Origin: Balneola sp.
GTDB taxonomy: Bacteria; Bacteroidota; Rhodothermia; Balneolales; Balneolaceae
Direction: 5' to 3'
NCBI GenBank assembly: GCA_002696035.1
Contig: NZQV01000021.1
Location: forward strand, 62,001-126,000
Length of the DNA stretch: 64,000 nucleotides
Shown piece after piece: positions 42,559 to 52,059 of this stretch. Numbering within the stretch: the stretch's first letter is position 1; every line of letters starts with the position of its first letter. Both the position numbers and the translations under genes were made by a program. Under the pieces are notes generated by a model that was given only the letters and a program-made list of their open reading frames with translations, ran no database searches and was not told the origin of the DNA.

Positions 42559-43425
42559 ATGCTAAAAGAAATCATAAACTTCATCATCCACCTCCGCCTT
42601 CACTACCAGTTCTTCATTCTCTCGGGGGGATATCTACTGGCGGCTTTGTTTGTGGGGGAGGTGAACTGGTCGCAGTTCTGGATGCAGTTTCTGAATGTTC
42701 ATGTGTTGTTGTTTGGCGGAGCTACGGCCTACAATTCCTGGTGGGATAAGGACGAAGGTCCCATTGGCGGACTCAAATCACCCCCCAAAATGCAGCGCTG
42801 GATGTGGTTGGTTTCCATAGGAATACAATTTATTGGATTGATCTGGGCGTACACGATAGGCTGGAATTTCGCGATCATTTATGCCATCAGCATGTTGTTC
42901 TTCTGGCTGTATTCCTCTCCAGTCGCTCGCTGGAAAGGAAAGCCGTTGCTTAGTCTCATAGCAATTGGAGTGAGCACGGGAACCAATTCCTTTTTATTGG
43001 GATTTCTGGCTGCCGGAGGATATCCGATCACCTTTTTTGAAGATGCGATTGCAGTCGGAGTCGCCTTGGTCTTGCTCAGTATTTACCCGGTTTCCCAGGT
43101 TTTTCAAACGGAAGAGGATGCTGCCCGGGGCGATCAAACCTTTGCCGTCCGGTTTGGATTGATTGGTGTGAAGCGATTATTCGCCATACTTTTTCCCATC
43201 GGCTCAGCCATTTTGGGATGGGGATTGTATCTGCAAAGTCTCACCATCGGGTACCTTTTTATTGGGGTGAATATATTGGCGTACATGGGCTTGTCCGTTT
43301 TTGTGTGGAAACTTGAAGGCAAACCGGATGAATATCCTACTGTGATGAAGATCAAGTTTCTGGCTTCCTTCAGCTTCGTGATCTTTATTTTGGCCTGCAT
43401 CGGCTACCAGACATTTTGGCTTTGA
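42559..43425 (+). CDS. UbiA family prenyltransferase
   Basis: A 288-residue polytopic membrane protein with eight to nine helices. The two Asp-rich motifs of UbiA enzymes are visible: AYNSWWDKDEG (57-67) in the first cytoplasmic loop and FQTEEDAARGDQTFAVRFG (about 181-199) in the second. The first motif departs from the usual NDxxDxxxD, with Asp63 and Asp65 present. Such enzymes attach polyprenyl chains to aromatic rings in quinone, haem or chlorophyll synthesis. The aromatic partner is not evident and no quinone gene is adjacent. Confidence 0.85.
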   Translation: MLKEIINFIIHLRLHYQFFILSGGYLLAALFVGEVNWSQFWMQFLNVHVLLFGGATAYNSWWDKDEGPIGGLKSPPKMQRWMWLVSIGIQFIGLIWAYTIGWNFAIIYAISMLFFWLYSSPVARWKGKPLLSLIAIGVSTGTNSFLLGFLAAGGYPITFFEDAIAVGVALVLLSIYPVSQVFQTEEDAARGDQTFAVRFGLIGVKRLFAILFPIGSAILGWGLYLQSLTIGYLFIGVNILAYMGLSVFVWKLEGKPDEYPTVMKIKFLASFSFVIFILACIGYQTFWL

Positions 43426-43565
43426 AGAACTCTATCCTCTCGATCGAGAATCCTGAGTTAATTTCGTAGTGAAATAGCCTTATCTTAATCCGTGACTAAC
43501 ATATCTCTCGTTCAGAGCTAAAGCTCTAAACCGGGGGATGTAAAATGTTGATTTCAAAAAGATAG

Positions 43566-44847
<1,282 letters not shown>

Positions 44848-44849
<2 letters not shown>

Positions 44850-44961
44850 TATAGTGATTTGGTGATATAGTGGTGGAGGTTGCAACGAATATCTCAAACT
44901 TGTCTAAATAATTTTGAGGTATAATCGATTTCCAAATTTCAAATCACCAAATCACTATATC
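44848..44961. repeat. 19-bp inverted repeat arms (GATATAGTGATTTGG family)
   Basis: GATATAGTGATTTGGTGAT (44848-44866) and its exact complement ATCACCAAATCACTATATC (44943-44961) with a 76-nt middle. The 5' arm overlaps the mnmA stop codon. Degenerate copies of the same words lie at 42410-42530, 25934-25955 and 50160-50200. Confidence 0.82.
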
Positions 44962-45004
44962 ACCCCTCACCACATCAAAAAATTTTCATCAAGAGTAAAA
45001 ATAC

Positions 45005-45619
45005 ATGACTACAACAACCCAAGTGATAACCCTTGAGTTATTGGAAAAAGCGGTGGACTACAAAACTCATTTACAGCACATTGCAGATCTGTTTGAGCAA
45101 GGCCGGACCACCAACGAGGATAACCGCGAAAACATGCTGGATTACACCAAGATGTACTTGCAGCGTGTGGGGCGCTGGGACAGGCGTGGAAAGCTGAATG
45201 TTGAGCTGATCGAGAAGCTGGAATCTTTTCCCCGAAAAATGATATGGCTGGTATTGAATGAAGGCTGGTGCGGAGATTCTGCGCAAACGCTGCCTTTCAT
45301 AAACAAGATGGCAGAAATGTCGGATAATATTTCACTGAGACTTATTCTGCGAGATCAAAACCTGGACGTGATGGATGAATTTCTCACCAATGGCGGTCGT
45401 TCCATCCCCAAGCTCATTGCCCTGGATGCGGACAGTTTAGACGTCATGGGCACGTGGGGACCTCGCCCGAAAGAAGCCTACGAACTGTACAAAATTCAAC
45501 GTGATGATCCTGAGATCCCAAACGAAAAAGCGATGGAAAATCTACATTTGTGGTATGCAAAAGATCGGGGAAAAAGTATTCAGCAGGAATTTTCGGAACT
45601 GTTGGATGACTGGGCATAA
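45005..45619 (+). CDS. thioredoxin-like family protein with CGDS motif
   Basis: A 204-residue cytoplasmic protein of the thioredoxin_9-like group. A helical N-terminal region (about 8-75) precedes a thioredoxin-fold domain with WCGDS (88-92), i.e. a single redox cysteine (Cys89) and Ser in place of the second Cys. It has GGRSIPKLIALD (about 131-142), which supplies the cis-Pro, and a C-terminal helical tail (YELYKIQRDDPE). A monothiol disulfide, glutathionylation or bacillithiol-type role is possible; the substrate is unknown. Confidence 0.82.
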   Translation: MTTTTQVITLELLEKAVDYKTHLQHIADLFEQGRTTNEDNRENMLDYTKMYLQRVGRWDRRGKLNVELIEKLESFPRKMIWLVLNEGWCGDSAQTLPFINKMAEMSDNISLRLILRDQNLDVMDEFLTNGGRSIPKLIALDADSLDVMGTWGPRPKEAYELYKIQRDDPEIPNEKAMENLHLWYAKDRGKSIQQEFSELLDDWA

Positions 45620-45754
45620 GGATTCAAGATTTTAAATAAAAGATCGGGGATTCAGGAATAATTTTAAATTTTGAGTCTTTCACTTTGCCTATAACCGCTT
45701 TAGGAAAGATTTTGAGGTTTGCCAATTCTGTGATTAAATTGCCAAAAAAGAATT

Positions 45755-46012
45755 ATGATTGCCAATTTAGACAAATACGGCCGGATCTTGATTCCCAAAA
45801 AAGTCAGGGAGCAGCTTAATATTTCTACTGAAACCAAGCTGAATATTGATGAAGATGGGAAGCGAATTATTATTGAACGGATGGAAGATGAATCTCCAAT
45901 CATCGAAAAAGAGGGCGTAAAGGTGTTTACCGGTAAGCTGAAAGGCGATTTTGGGGAGGCACTCGAAAATGATCGAACCCAACGTATGAAAAAACTATTG
46001 GGCCAAGATTGA
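45755..46012 (+). CDS. AbrB/MazE-type antitoxin
   Basis: An 85-residue protein with an N-terminal swapped-hairpin AbrB DNA-binding domain: IANLDKYGRILIPKKVREQLNI (split over 2-23), the family signature 'D..GRI.IPK..R..L'. The C-terminal part (about 45-85) is charged and probably binds the toxin. Its stop TGA shares one base with the ATG of the downstream PIN-domain gene, the usual layout of a VapBC-like toxin-antitoxin operon, in which antitoxin also represses the promoter. Confidence 0.85.
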   Translation: MIANLDKYGRILIPKKVREQLNISTETKLNIDEDGKRIIIERMEDESPIIEKEGVKVFTGKLKGDFGEALENDRTQRMKKLLGQD

Positions 46013-46446
46013 TGAAAGTATTGTTTGACAGTTCCGCTTTGATAGCTGCTTTTGTAGAATCTCATCCAAAACATAACGAAGCAAGAAAGTGGTTGAGCAG
46101 GGCTAAGCGAAAGGAGATTGAATATGTGGTAGCCGGACATTCACTATTTGAAGTATACAGTGTGTTGACAAGTGCTCCATTTCAACCCAGGATCACTCCA
46201 GGAATAGCTCAGGAATTACTGAAAGAAAATGTGGAAGATCATGCTCAGATCATCACCCTTTCCAAAAAAGACCATCACAGAATTATTCAGAAATTAGCTG
46301 AGCAAAACCTAAAAGGTGGAATAGTGTATGATGCGATCATCGCAGAATGTGCTATAAAAGCTAAAGCTGATCAAATGATCACCTCAAATTCCAAAGATTT
46401 TGTCCGAATTTTCCCGGAGGACTCTATCCAAATCGTAAGCCTTTAA
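46012..46446 (+). CDS. PIN-domain ribonuclease toxin (VapC-like)
   Basis: A 144-residue PIN domain protein. Acidic catalytic residues are visible: Asp6 (MKVLFDSSALIAAF), Glu in SLFEVYSVL, and Asp in GIVYDAIIAECA, with MITSNSKDFVRI near the end. Predicted Mg-dependent RNase inhibiting translation when free of its antitoxin. ATG at 46012 is preferred over TTG at 46009 because it forms a TGATG junction with the antitoxin stop. The RNA target cannot be predicted. Confidence 0.87.
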   Translation: MKVLFDSSALIAAFVESHPKHNEARKWLSRAKRKEIEYVVAGHSLFEVYSVLTSAPFQPRITPGIAQELLKENVEDHAQIITLSKKDHHRIIQKLAEQNLKGGIVYDAIIAECAIKAKADQMITSNSKDFVRIFPEDSIQIVSL

Positions 46447-46548
46447 TAATTAATGAGGAATATAAGATCTGGAGACAATTTTAAATTTTTCATCTTTAAT
46501 TTTGAATTACTTAAGTATCTTTTCTTCCATTCAAATCCTTTGTAATAC

Positions 46549-47757
46549 ATGCTCCAGAAATTCCTAAAACATATTGCCCAAACCAGTGACGCTCCATTGG
46601 GACTGGAAGTCAGTCATGCAGAAGGCCCTTTCATCTACACCAAAGAAGGTAAACGATTTGTGGATTTCATTTCAGGAATTGCCGTAAGCAGTTTGGGACA
46701 CCGGCATCCGAAAGTAGTAGAAGCCATTCACCAGCAAGTAGATAAGCATTTGCATGTAATGGTGTACGGAGAGTTTGTACAGCAGCCTCAGGTTGATTTT
46801 GCGGAGCTGCTAACCTCGCATTTGCCTAAGCAACTTGAGCAGGTTTATCTGGTGAATTCAGGAACTGAAGCCACGGAAGGAGCTCTGAAACTCGCCAAAA
46901 AATATACCGGTAGAAGTAAGCTGATCGGTTTTGAAAATAGTTACCATGGCGATACGCACGGTTCTTTGAGTGTGACGGGGAGAGATGTATATCGCGATCC
47001 GTATTTGCCTTTGCTTCCCGATGTGCATTTTCTGGAATTCAATTCATTTAAAAACTTAGATCTGATTGATGAAGAAACTGCGGCCGTTATTATGGAACCC
47101 ATACAAGGGGAAGGCGGAATCATTCCTGCTCAAAAAGAATGGCTGCAAGAGATCCGAAAACGATGCGACGAAGCCGGAGTCTTGTTGATCTTTGATGAGA
47201 TCCAAAGTGGATTTGGACGAACCGGGAAATTATTCGCATTTGAAGAGTATGAAGTGGTTCCCGATATCCTCTGCATGGCCAAGGCGATGGGAGGTGGAAT
47301 GCCGATCGGGGGATTTGTGTCGTCGAAGGAAATTTTCCAGAGTTTTAAATACGACCCGCCGTTGAATCATGTCACTACATTTGGGGGACATCCGGTTTCT
47401 GCGGCTGCGGCTTATGCCAATCTAAAAGAGCTGCTTTCCGGGAATTATCTGCAGAGATCCAGAGAAATTGAACAGATCATCAAGGAAAAACTTCAGGGGA
47501 AAGGCATTGTTGAAGTCCGCGGAAAAGGGGCTATGCTTGGACTTCAGCTCGAAAGCTGGGAGCTCACTAAAAACGTAGTTGAGGACTGCTTCGAAAAAGG
47601 CATTTTACTTGGATGGACCCTTCACTCCAATACGCTGGTTCGACTTGCCCCGCCGCTCATCATTGAAGACGAATTGCTGGATGAAGTACTGGATTCGATT
47701 TTGGAGGCCATAGGAAAGCATTCGCAATGGAACGCGGATCTAGAGGATAGTCACTGA
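46549..47757 (+). CDS. class III PLP-dependent aminotransferase
   Basis: A 402-residue aminotransferase of the acetylornithine / 4-aminobutyrate group. VDFISGIAVSSLGHRHP (38-54), VNSGTEATEGALKLA (101-115), IMEPIQGEGG (about 180-189) and IFDEIQSGFGRTG (about 215-227) are class III signatures; Lys245 in CMAKAMGGGMPIGG is the PLP lysine. Whether the substrate is acetylornithine, GABA or another omega-amino compound is not decided by sequence. A succinate-semialdehyde-type dehydrogenase lies about 1 kb downstream, which makes GABA breakdown one possibility. Confidence 0.88.
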   Translation: MLQKFLKHIAQTSDAPLGLEVSHAEGPFIYTKEGKRFVDFISGIAVSSLGHRHPKVVEAIHQQVDKHLHVMVYGEFVQQPQVDFAELLTSHLPKQLEQVYLVNSGTEATEGALKLAKKYTGRSKLIGFENSYHGDTHGSLSVTGRDVYRDPYLPLLPDVHFLEFNSFKNLDLIDEETAAVIMEPIQGEGGIIPAQKEWLQEIRKRCDEAGVLLIFDEIQSGFGRTGKLFAFEEYEVVPDILCMAKAMGGGMPIGGFVSSKEIFQSFKYDPPLNHVTTFGGHPVSAAAAYANLKELLSGNYLQRSREIEQIIKEKLQGKGIVEVRGKGAMLGLQLESWELTKNVVEDCFEKGILLGWTLHSNTLVRLAPPLIIEDELLDEVLDSILEAIGKHSQWNADLEDSH

Positions 47758-47858
47758 TTTTTAATATAAAGAAGTCGCAAAAATTTCCGCGGACACCTGC
47801 CCGACCCGCTTAATCCGTGTCCTATTCCTTAGCCAAAATGGATGTGGAACCAGTTTTT

Positions 47859-48089
47859 TTAAGAATTTGTAGCAGAATAATCAAAAACAGGAGTTTCCAT
47901 TACCTTATCGGGATTTTTACCTGATTTGATGGTTTGTTGAATTTTTTCGACCGTTTCTGGGGCAAAAAAATGTTCTCCAGTTTCTTCATCTATGCGTGCA
48001 GGGACGTTCTCAATGATATAAAATTTTCCCTCATACTCGATTGAGTAACTTACTTTTTTTTCCTTAAGATTAGTTTGGGAAGTACTCAT
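47859..48089 (-). CDS. YgiT-like antitoxin lacking zinc cysteines
   Basis: A 76-residue protein whose core SIEYEGKFYIIENVPARIDEETGEHFFAPET follows the pattern of YgiT/MqsA-type zinc-finger antitoxins (strand, V-P-A-x, C-x-x-C-G-E, F). Both cysteine pairs are absent: ARIDEETGEHFF stands where 'A.vC..CGE.yf' is expected, and there is no HTH part. ATG at 48089 is chosen because it overlaps the stop of the DUF4258 gene by 4 nt (ATGA), indicating coupling; an upstream in-frame ATG at 48119 would add 10 residues inside the partner gene. Confidence 0.75.
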   Translation of the reverse strand: MSTSQTNLKEKKVSYSIEYEGKFYIIENVPARIDEETGEHFFAPETVEKIQQTIKSGKNPDKVMETPVFDYSATNS

Positions 48090-48403
48090 GAAAGTCTCCT
48101 TTCTCTGTGACTGATCCACTTTTTGGGATCGGGTTCATACAATGTAATAATTTTAAGGATAGGGCGCGAAGGATAGCTGCATTGAATGTGAATAGGGCGA
48201 TCTGAGTGGGTAAAGCCGAGAATCAGGCAACTAGGACCGTATTTATCGTTCGGGTACTTTTCTAAAATCTCGATCTTTTTAGTAAAAACTTCTCTTATTT
48301 CCTGAACCGAAATATTTCTAAGAATACTTTGATCTACTGCATGCCTTGAAAATTCAAAGTTTTCATCTTGTACCTTAGCGGATATATGTTCCTTAAAATT
48401 CAT
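48086..48403 (-). CDS. DUF4258 protein, probable toxin
   Basis: A 105-residue DUF4258 protein, a family related in fold to RelE/BrnT-like RNase toxins. Characteristic parts: FEFSRHAVDQSILRNISVQEIREVF (split over 17-41; the family's 'SrHA.ere.rR.Is..Ei..al' motif), LGFTHSDRPIHIQCSYP (62-78), and KIITLYEPDPKKW (84-96; 'ViTvY.pd...w'). The partner gene overlaps by ATGA downstream on the same strand. Toxin-antitoxin function is inferred from size, family and coupling; the order is toxin first, as in HigBA. Confidence 0.83.
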   Translation of the reverse strand: MNFKEHISAKVQDENFEFSRHAVDQSILRNISVQEIREVFTKKIEILEKYPNDKYGPSCLILGFTHSDRPIHIQCSYPSRPILKIITLYEPDPKKWISHRERRLS

Positions 48404-48719
48404 TAATTAAATAAACATAAAAGAAAATTTACTTCAAACTTATAGAAGCCCTACGCGATCATTCGCTCAATCTGTTATATTCGTGTTCGGTTCCTTTGCT
48501 ACCATTGAAATGGAACGAGGATGACGCTGATCTTTGTGATGGCCACAGATTTTGGGATCTATAGAAGTCTTTTCTCTAACCTCTGAGGAGGATTCTATAA
48601 TCAAATGAATCCTTCAATCCTCAAAATCATGGTTCCCCTTTCGTGGCAAAATAAAATCGGAATTACTACACTCCGCTAACCGTTTGATTAGCATAGATAT
48701 CAATTAAAAATAACAGACC
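48404..48719. other. intergenic region without a gene
   Basis: 316 bp between the DUF4258 gene and the aldehyde dehydrogenase gene. It should hold both divergent promoters. It contains the word GATCATTCGCTCAATC (near 48455) shared with 31093-31108 and the inverted words CTCTGAGGAGGATT; no RNA gene or clear hairpin terminator was recognised. Confidence 0.5.
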
Positions 48720-50081
48720 ATGAAAACCATTAATCCAGCCAACGGAAAAGTCCTTCAAGAATATTCCGAAATGGAAATTGGGGAAATTGATTCCATCATT
48801 CAAAAAGCAAATACGGCTCAAGAAAATTGGAAAACTAAGAGCTTTGAAGAGCGAGCCGAATATCTTCGAAAGATAGCAGAGATCTTGAAAGCCCGAAAAC
48901 ATGATCTTGCCGAATTGATGGCCAGGGAAATGGGCAAACCATTGGCACAAGGTGTTGGAGAAGCCGAAAAATGTGGCTGGGTGTGTGAATATTATGCGGA
49001 CAACGCAGCGTCTTTTTTGGAAGATGACATGATCGAAACGGATGCTTCCAAAAGCTATGTAACCTTCAACCCAATGGGGGTAGTGTTGGCCATTATGCCC
49101 TGGAACTTTCCTTTTTGGCAGCTTTTCCGCTTTGCAGCCCCGGCGCTGATGGCTGGAAATGGAGCCGTCCTCAAGCACTCCGAAAATTCCACCGGGTGTG
49201 CACTGGAAATTGAAAAGATCATCCACGAAGCCGGAATTCCCGAAGATCTGTTTCGGACGATCATAAGAGATAAATCGGGAATGAAGGAAGTCGTTCAGCA
49301 TCAGGGAATTGCTGCGGTCACACTCACCGGAAGCACACGAGCCGGAAAAGCGGTAGCAGCTCAAGCCGGGGAAACCCTTAAGAAAACGGTGCTGGAATTG
49401 GGAGGAAGTGATCCATACCTCATTTTGGAAGATGCCAATATTAAAAAAGCAGCGGAAACCTGCGCCACGTCGCGGCTCATTAACAGCGGACAAAGTTGTA
49501 TTGCCGCCAAGCGGTTCATCGTTACGGAAAAAGTGTATGAGGAATTTGTGGAGGAGTTCACCCGAATAATGAAGTCTAAAAAGGTCGGAGATCCATTGGA
49601 AGAAGGGACCGATATTGGTCCACAAGCGAGAGAAGATCTCCGGGATGGCTTGCATGATCAGGTTCAGGAGAGTGTGCAAAAAGGTGCGAAAATTTTATTG
49701 GGTGGAGAAAAACCCGTGGAAGCCGGGGCATACTATCCGGTCACCATTCTGGAAAATGTTCGATCCGGAATGCCGGCATATAAAGAAGAACTATTCGGTC
49801 CGGTAGCTGCCATCATCAAAGTGAAGGATGAGGAAGAAGCTATAAAGGTGGCCAACGATACCAATTTTGGATTGGGAGCGGCCGTGTTTTCTGAAGACCT
49901 GGAGAAAGCAGAAGAAATTGCCGCCAATAAACTCGAAGCCGGCTGCTGCTTCGTAAATGAATTCGTAAAATCGGATCCGAGACTGCCCTTTGGCGGAATC
50001 AAACAATCGGGCTATGGGCGTGAATTAAGTCTGTATGGAATCCGCGAATTTGTGAATGCAAAGACGGTGTATGTTGGGTGA
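48720..50081 (+). CDS. NAD(P)-dependent succinate-semialdehyde-type aldehyde dehydrogenase
   Basis: A 453-residue ALDH of the short succinate-semialdehyde dehydrogenase (Sad/GabD-like) group. The catalytic Cys260 sits in NSGQSCIAAKRF and the general base Glu226 in LELGGSDPYLIL; the cofactor region has MPWNFPFWQLFRFAAPALM and LTGSTRAGKAV. The C-terminal FGGIKQSGYGRELSLYGIREF is typical. Predicted to oxidise succinate semialdehyde to succinate; related semialdehydes are possible. A hairpin follows the stop. The antisense open frame across it is a shadow. Confidence 0.9.
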   Translation: MKTINPANGKVLQEYSEMEIGEIDSIIQKANTAQENWKTKSFEERAEYLRKIAEILKARKHDLAELMAREMGKPLAQGVGEAEKCGWVCEYYADNAASFLEDDMIETDASKSYVTFNPMGVVLAIMPWNFPFWQLFRFAAPALMAGNGAVLKHSENSTGCALEIEKIIHEAGIPEDLFRTIIRDKSGMKEVVQHQGIAAVTLTGSTRAGKAVAAQAGETLKKTVLELGGSDPYLILEDANIKKAAETCATSRLINSGQSCIAAKRFIVTEKVYEEFVEEFTRIMKSKKVGDPLEEGTDIGPQAREDLRDGLHDQVQESVQKGAKILLGGEKPVEAGAYYPVTILENVRSGMPAYKEELFGPVAAIIKVKDEEEAIKVANDTNFGLGAAVFSEDLEKAEEIAANKLEAGCCFVNEFVKSDPRLPFGGIKQSGYGRELSLYGIREFVNAKTVYVG

Positions 50082-50085
50082 TATA

Positions 50086-50127
50086 ATGATGGAATGGGTT
50101 TTATAACCCTCAAACCTGTTCCATCAT
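50086..50127 (+). terminator. long hairpin after the aldehyde dehydrogenase gene
   Basis: ATGATGGAA (50086-50094) / TTCCATCAT (50119-50127) with a second paired segment GGTTT / AAACC inside. The T-run is poor, so this may be a weak terminator or a repeat of the GATATAG family rather than a terminator proper. Confidence 0.5.
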
Positions 50128-50239
50128 TTAGGATGTATTATATGATCTCTTTGTGTAAACCTAGCAACCTCACCAAATCACCCTATCACCATATCACTCT
50201 AACCCTTATCTTAAGTTCGAAATAAATCAAAAACAGACC

Positions 50240-51943
50240 GTGCGCATACGACTTCAACAAATAAATCCCACCATTGGGGATCTTTCCGGAAATAAGAAAT
50301 TGATCTTAGAAGCTATTCATCAGGCCGAGAAAGACGATATTGAACTATTGTTACTTCCTGAACTGATCACATGTGGCTATCCGCCTATGGATCTGCTGGA
50401 GCGCGAGGTGTTTCGGGAATTACTGTATCAAGTAAATAATGAAATTGTAAAAGCTACCAGAGAAATGGTTGTTGTATTTGGCTCCATCACAAAGAATAAA
50501 AGTGGTCTGGGACGCAAGATGTTCAATTCTGCGATTGTAGCTCAACATGGAAAAGAAACAGCCCGGGTTCATAAAGCATTACTGCCTACATACGATGTTT
50601 TTGACGACCTTCGGTACTTTGAACCGGGAAATGAGTTTGAGCCTGTGATCATCAATGGATTTCCGTTTGGGATCACGGTTTGTGAAGATATCTGGTTCAA
50701 CGATAACGACATTCAGTATCACATTTATGACAAAAATCCGGCAGAGATCTTAGCTGATAAAGGAGCCAGGGCGATCATCAACATTTCGGCCTCTCCATTC
50801 AATAAAGATAAGCCGGTAACGCGGAAGAACATGCTTCAAAAGCATGCGAAAAATTTGGGACTACCACTGTTTTATGTGAATTCAGTAGGGGCACAAACCG
50901 AGCTTATTTTTGATGGCGATTCTCTCGCTTTTGATGGAACCGGCACTATGAAATCCCGTTCGAAACGTTTTGAACCAGATGCGATCGATATCAATTTCAA
51001 CCCGCAGAATAATGAAGTGGAAGCGATCTCTGATGTGGAATCAAATTTCGAGAATCCCCCCAAAGAGCAAGTGATGTTTGAGGCTATACGGTTGGGTGTT
51101 CGGGATTATTTGAAGAAGTCTGGTGCTGCAGAGAAAGTAATTTTGGGTTTAAGTGGTGGTATCGATTCTGCACTGACGGCTGTGATAGCCAAAGAAGCGT
51201 TGGGTGCTGAAAATGTGAAAGCCGCAACCATGCCTTCGGAGTTTTCTTCGGAGGGAAGTGTGAGCGACTCAGAGAAACTGGCTCAGAACCTGGGCATCGA
51301 GTTGCTTGAAATTCCTATTAAAGAAATTTTTAAGGCGTTCAATAATGCTTTAGCTCCACATTTTGAAGGAACGGATTTTGGCATTGCGGAAGAAAATATT
51401 CAAAGTCGCTCCCGGGGAGATCTGCTGATGGCGCTGGCTAATAAATTTGGCTATATGTTGCTTAATACGGGCAATAAATCCGAAATGGCGGTGGGCTATT
51501 GCACACTCTATGGGGATATGGCAGGTGGATTGTCGGTGATCTCGGATGTGTATAAAACGGAGGTTTTTGATATTTGTCGCTGGCTGAATGCAGAATTTTA
51601 TGGGGAGGAGATCATCCCTGAAGCTATAATCAACAAACCGCCAAGCGCAGAATTACGTCCCGAACAAAAAGATTCAGATTCTTTGCCTGATTACGGAACT
51701 TTAGACACTATATTGAAATACTACCTCGAGGAACAGCGATCAAGAGAGGAGATCATCAAGGCCGGAATGGATGCGCAGACGGTAGATAAAACCCTTCGAT
51801 TGGTCGATCTGAATGAGCATAAACGCAATCAGGCACCTCCGGGATTGAAAGTGTCGGCTAAAGCGTTTGGTACCGGCCGGCGCTGGCCCATCGTTCAAAA
51901 ATGGACGGGACAGGAAAAAAGCTTTCCTGATCTGAAAAACTGA
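50240..51943 (+). CDS. nadE: glutamine-dependent NAD+ synthase
   Basis: Two-domain enzyme of 567 residues that amidates nicotinate adenine dinucleotide to NAD+. The N-terminal glutaminase is a nitrilase-fold domain with complete triad Glu41 (LLLPELITCGYP), Lys112 (ARVHKALLPTY) and Cys148 (GITVCEDIWF). The C-terminal synthase has the PP-loop GLSGGIDSALTAVIA (about 303-317), NTGNKSEMAVGYCTLYGD and RRWPIVQKW. GTG is the start codon (50240), with no better ATG upstream. The neighbouring nitrilase-fold protein at 19179 lacks the Lys that is present here. Confidence 0.94.
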   Translation: MRIRLQQINPTIGDLSGNKKLILEAIHQAEKDDIELLLLPELITCGYPPMDLLEREVFRELLYQVNNEIVKATREMVVVFGSITKNKSGLGRKMFNSAIVAQHGKETARVHKALLPTYDVFDDLRYFEPGNEFEPVIINGFPFGITVCEDIWFNDNDIQYHIYDKNPAEILADKGARAIINISASPFNKDKPVTRKNMLQKHAKNLGLPLFYVNSVGAQTELIFDGDSLAFDGTGTMKSRSKRFEPDAIDINFNPQNNEVEAISDVESNFENPPKEQVMFEAIRLGVRDYLKKSGAAEKVILGLSGGIDSALTAVIAKEALGAENVKAATMPSEFSSEGSVSDSEKLAQNLGIELLEIPIKEIFKAFNNALAPHFEGTDFGIAEENIQSRSRGDLLMALANKFGYMLLNTGNKSEMAVGYCTLYGDMAGGLSVISDVYKTEVFDICRWLNAEFYGEEIIPEAIINKPPSAELRPEQKDSDSLPDYGTLDTILKYYLEEQRSREEIIKAGMDAQTVDKTLRLVDLNEHKRNQAPPGLKVSAKAFGTGRRWPIVQKWTGQEKSFPDLKN

Positions 51944-52059
51944 TCCTTCAGGGCGCTAAAAGCTGGTCATTTCTCGTTAGTGCACTTGTGTTGAAAGTTC
52001 CCAATTCAGTGCAATTATTAGTACTTTAATCAAAAACTATTCAAAATCATCTTCACTCC

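Noticed and set aside
48666-49679. 337-codon antisense open frame
   Set aside because: Lies wholly opposite the aldehyde dehydrogenase gene, whose motifs are intact; Phe/His/Cys-rich shadow translation.
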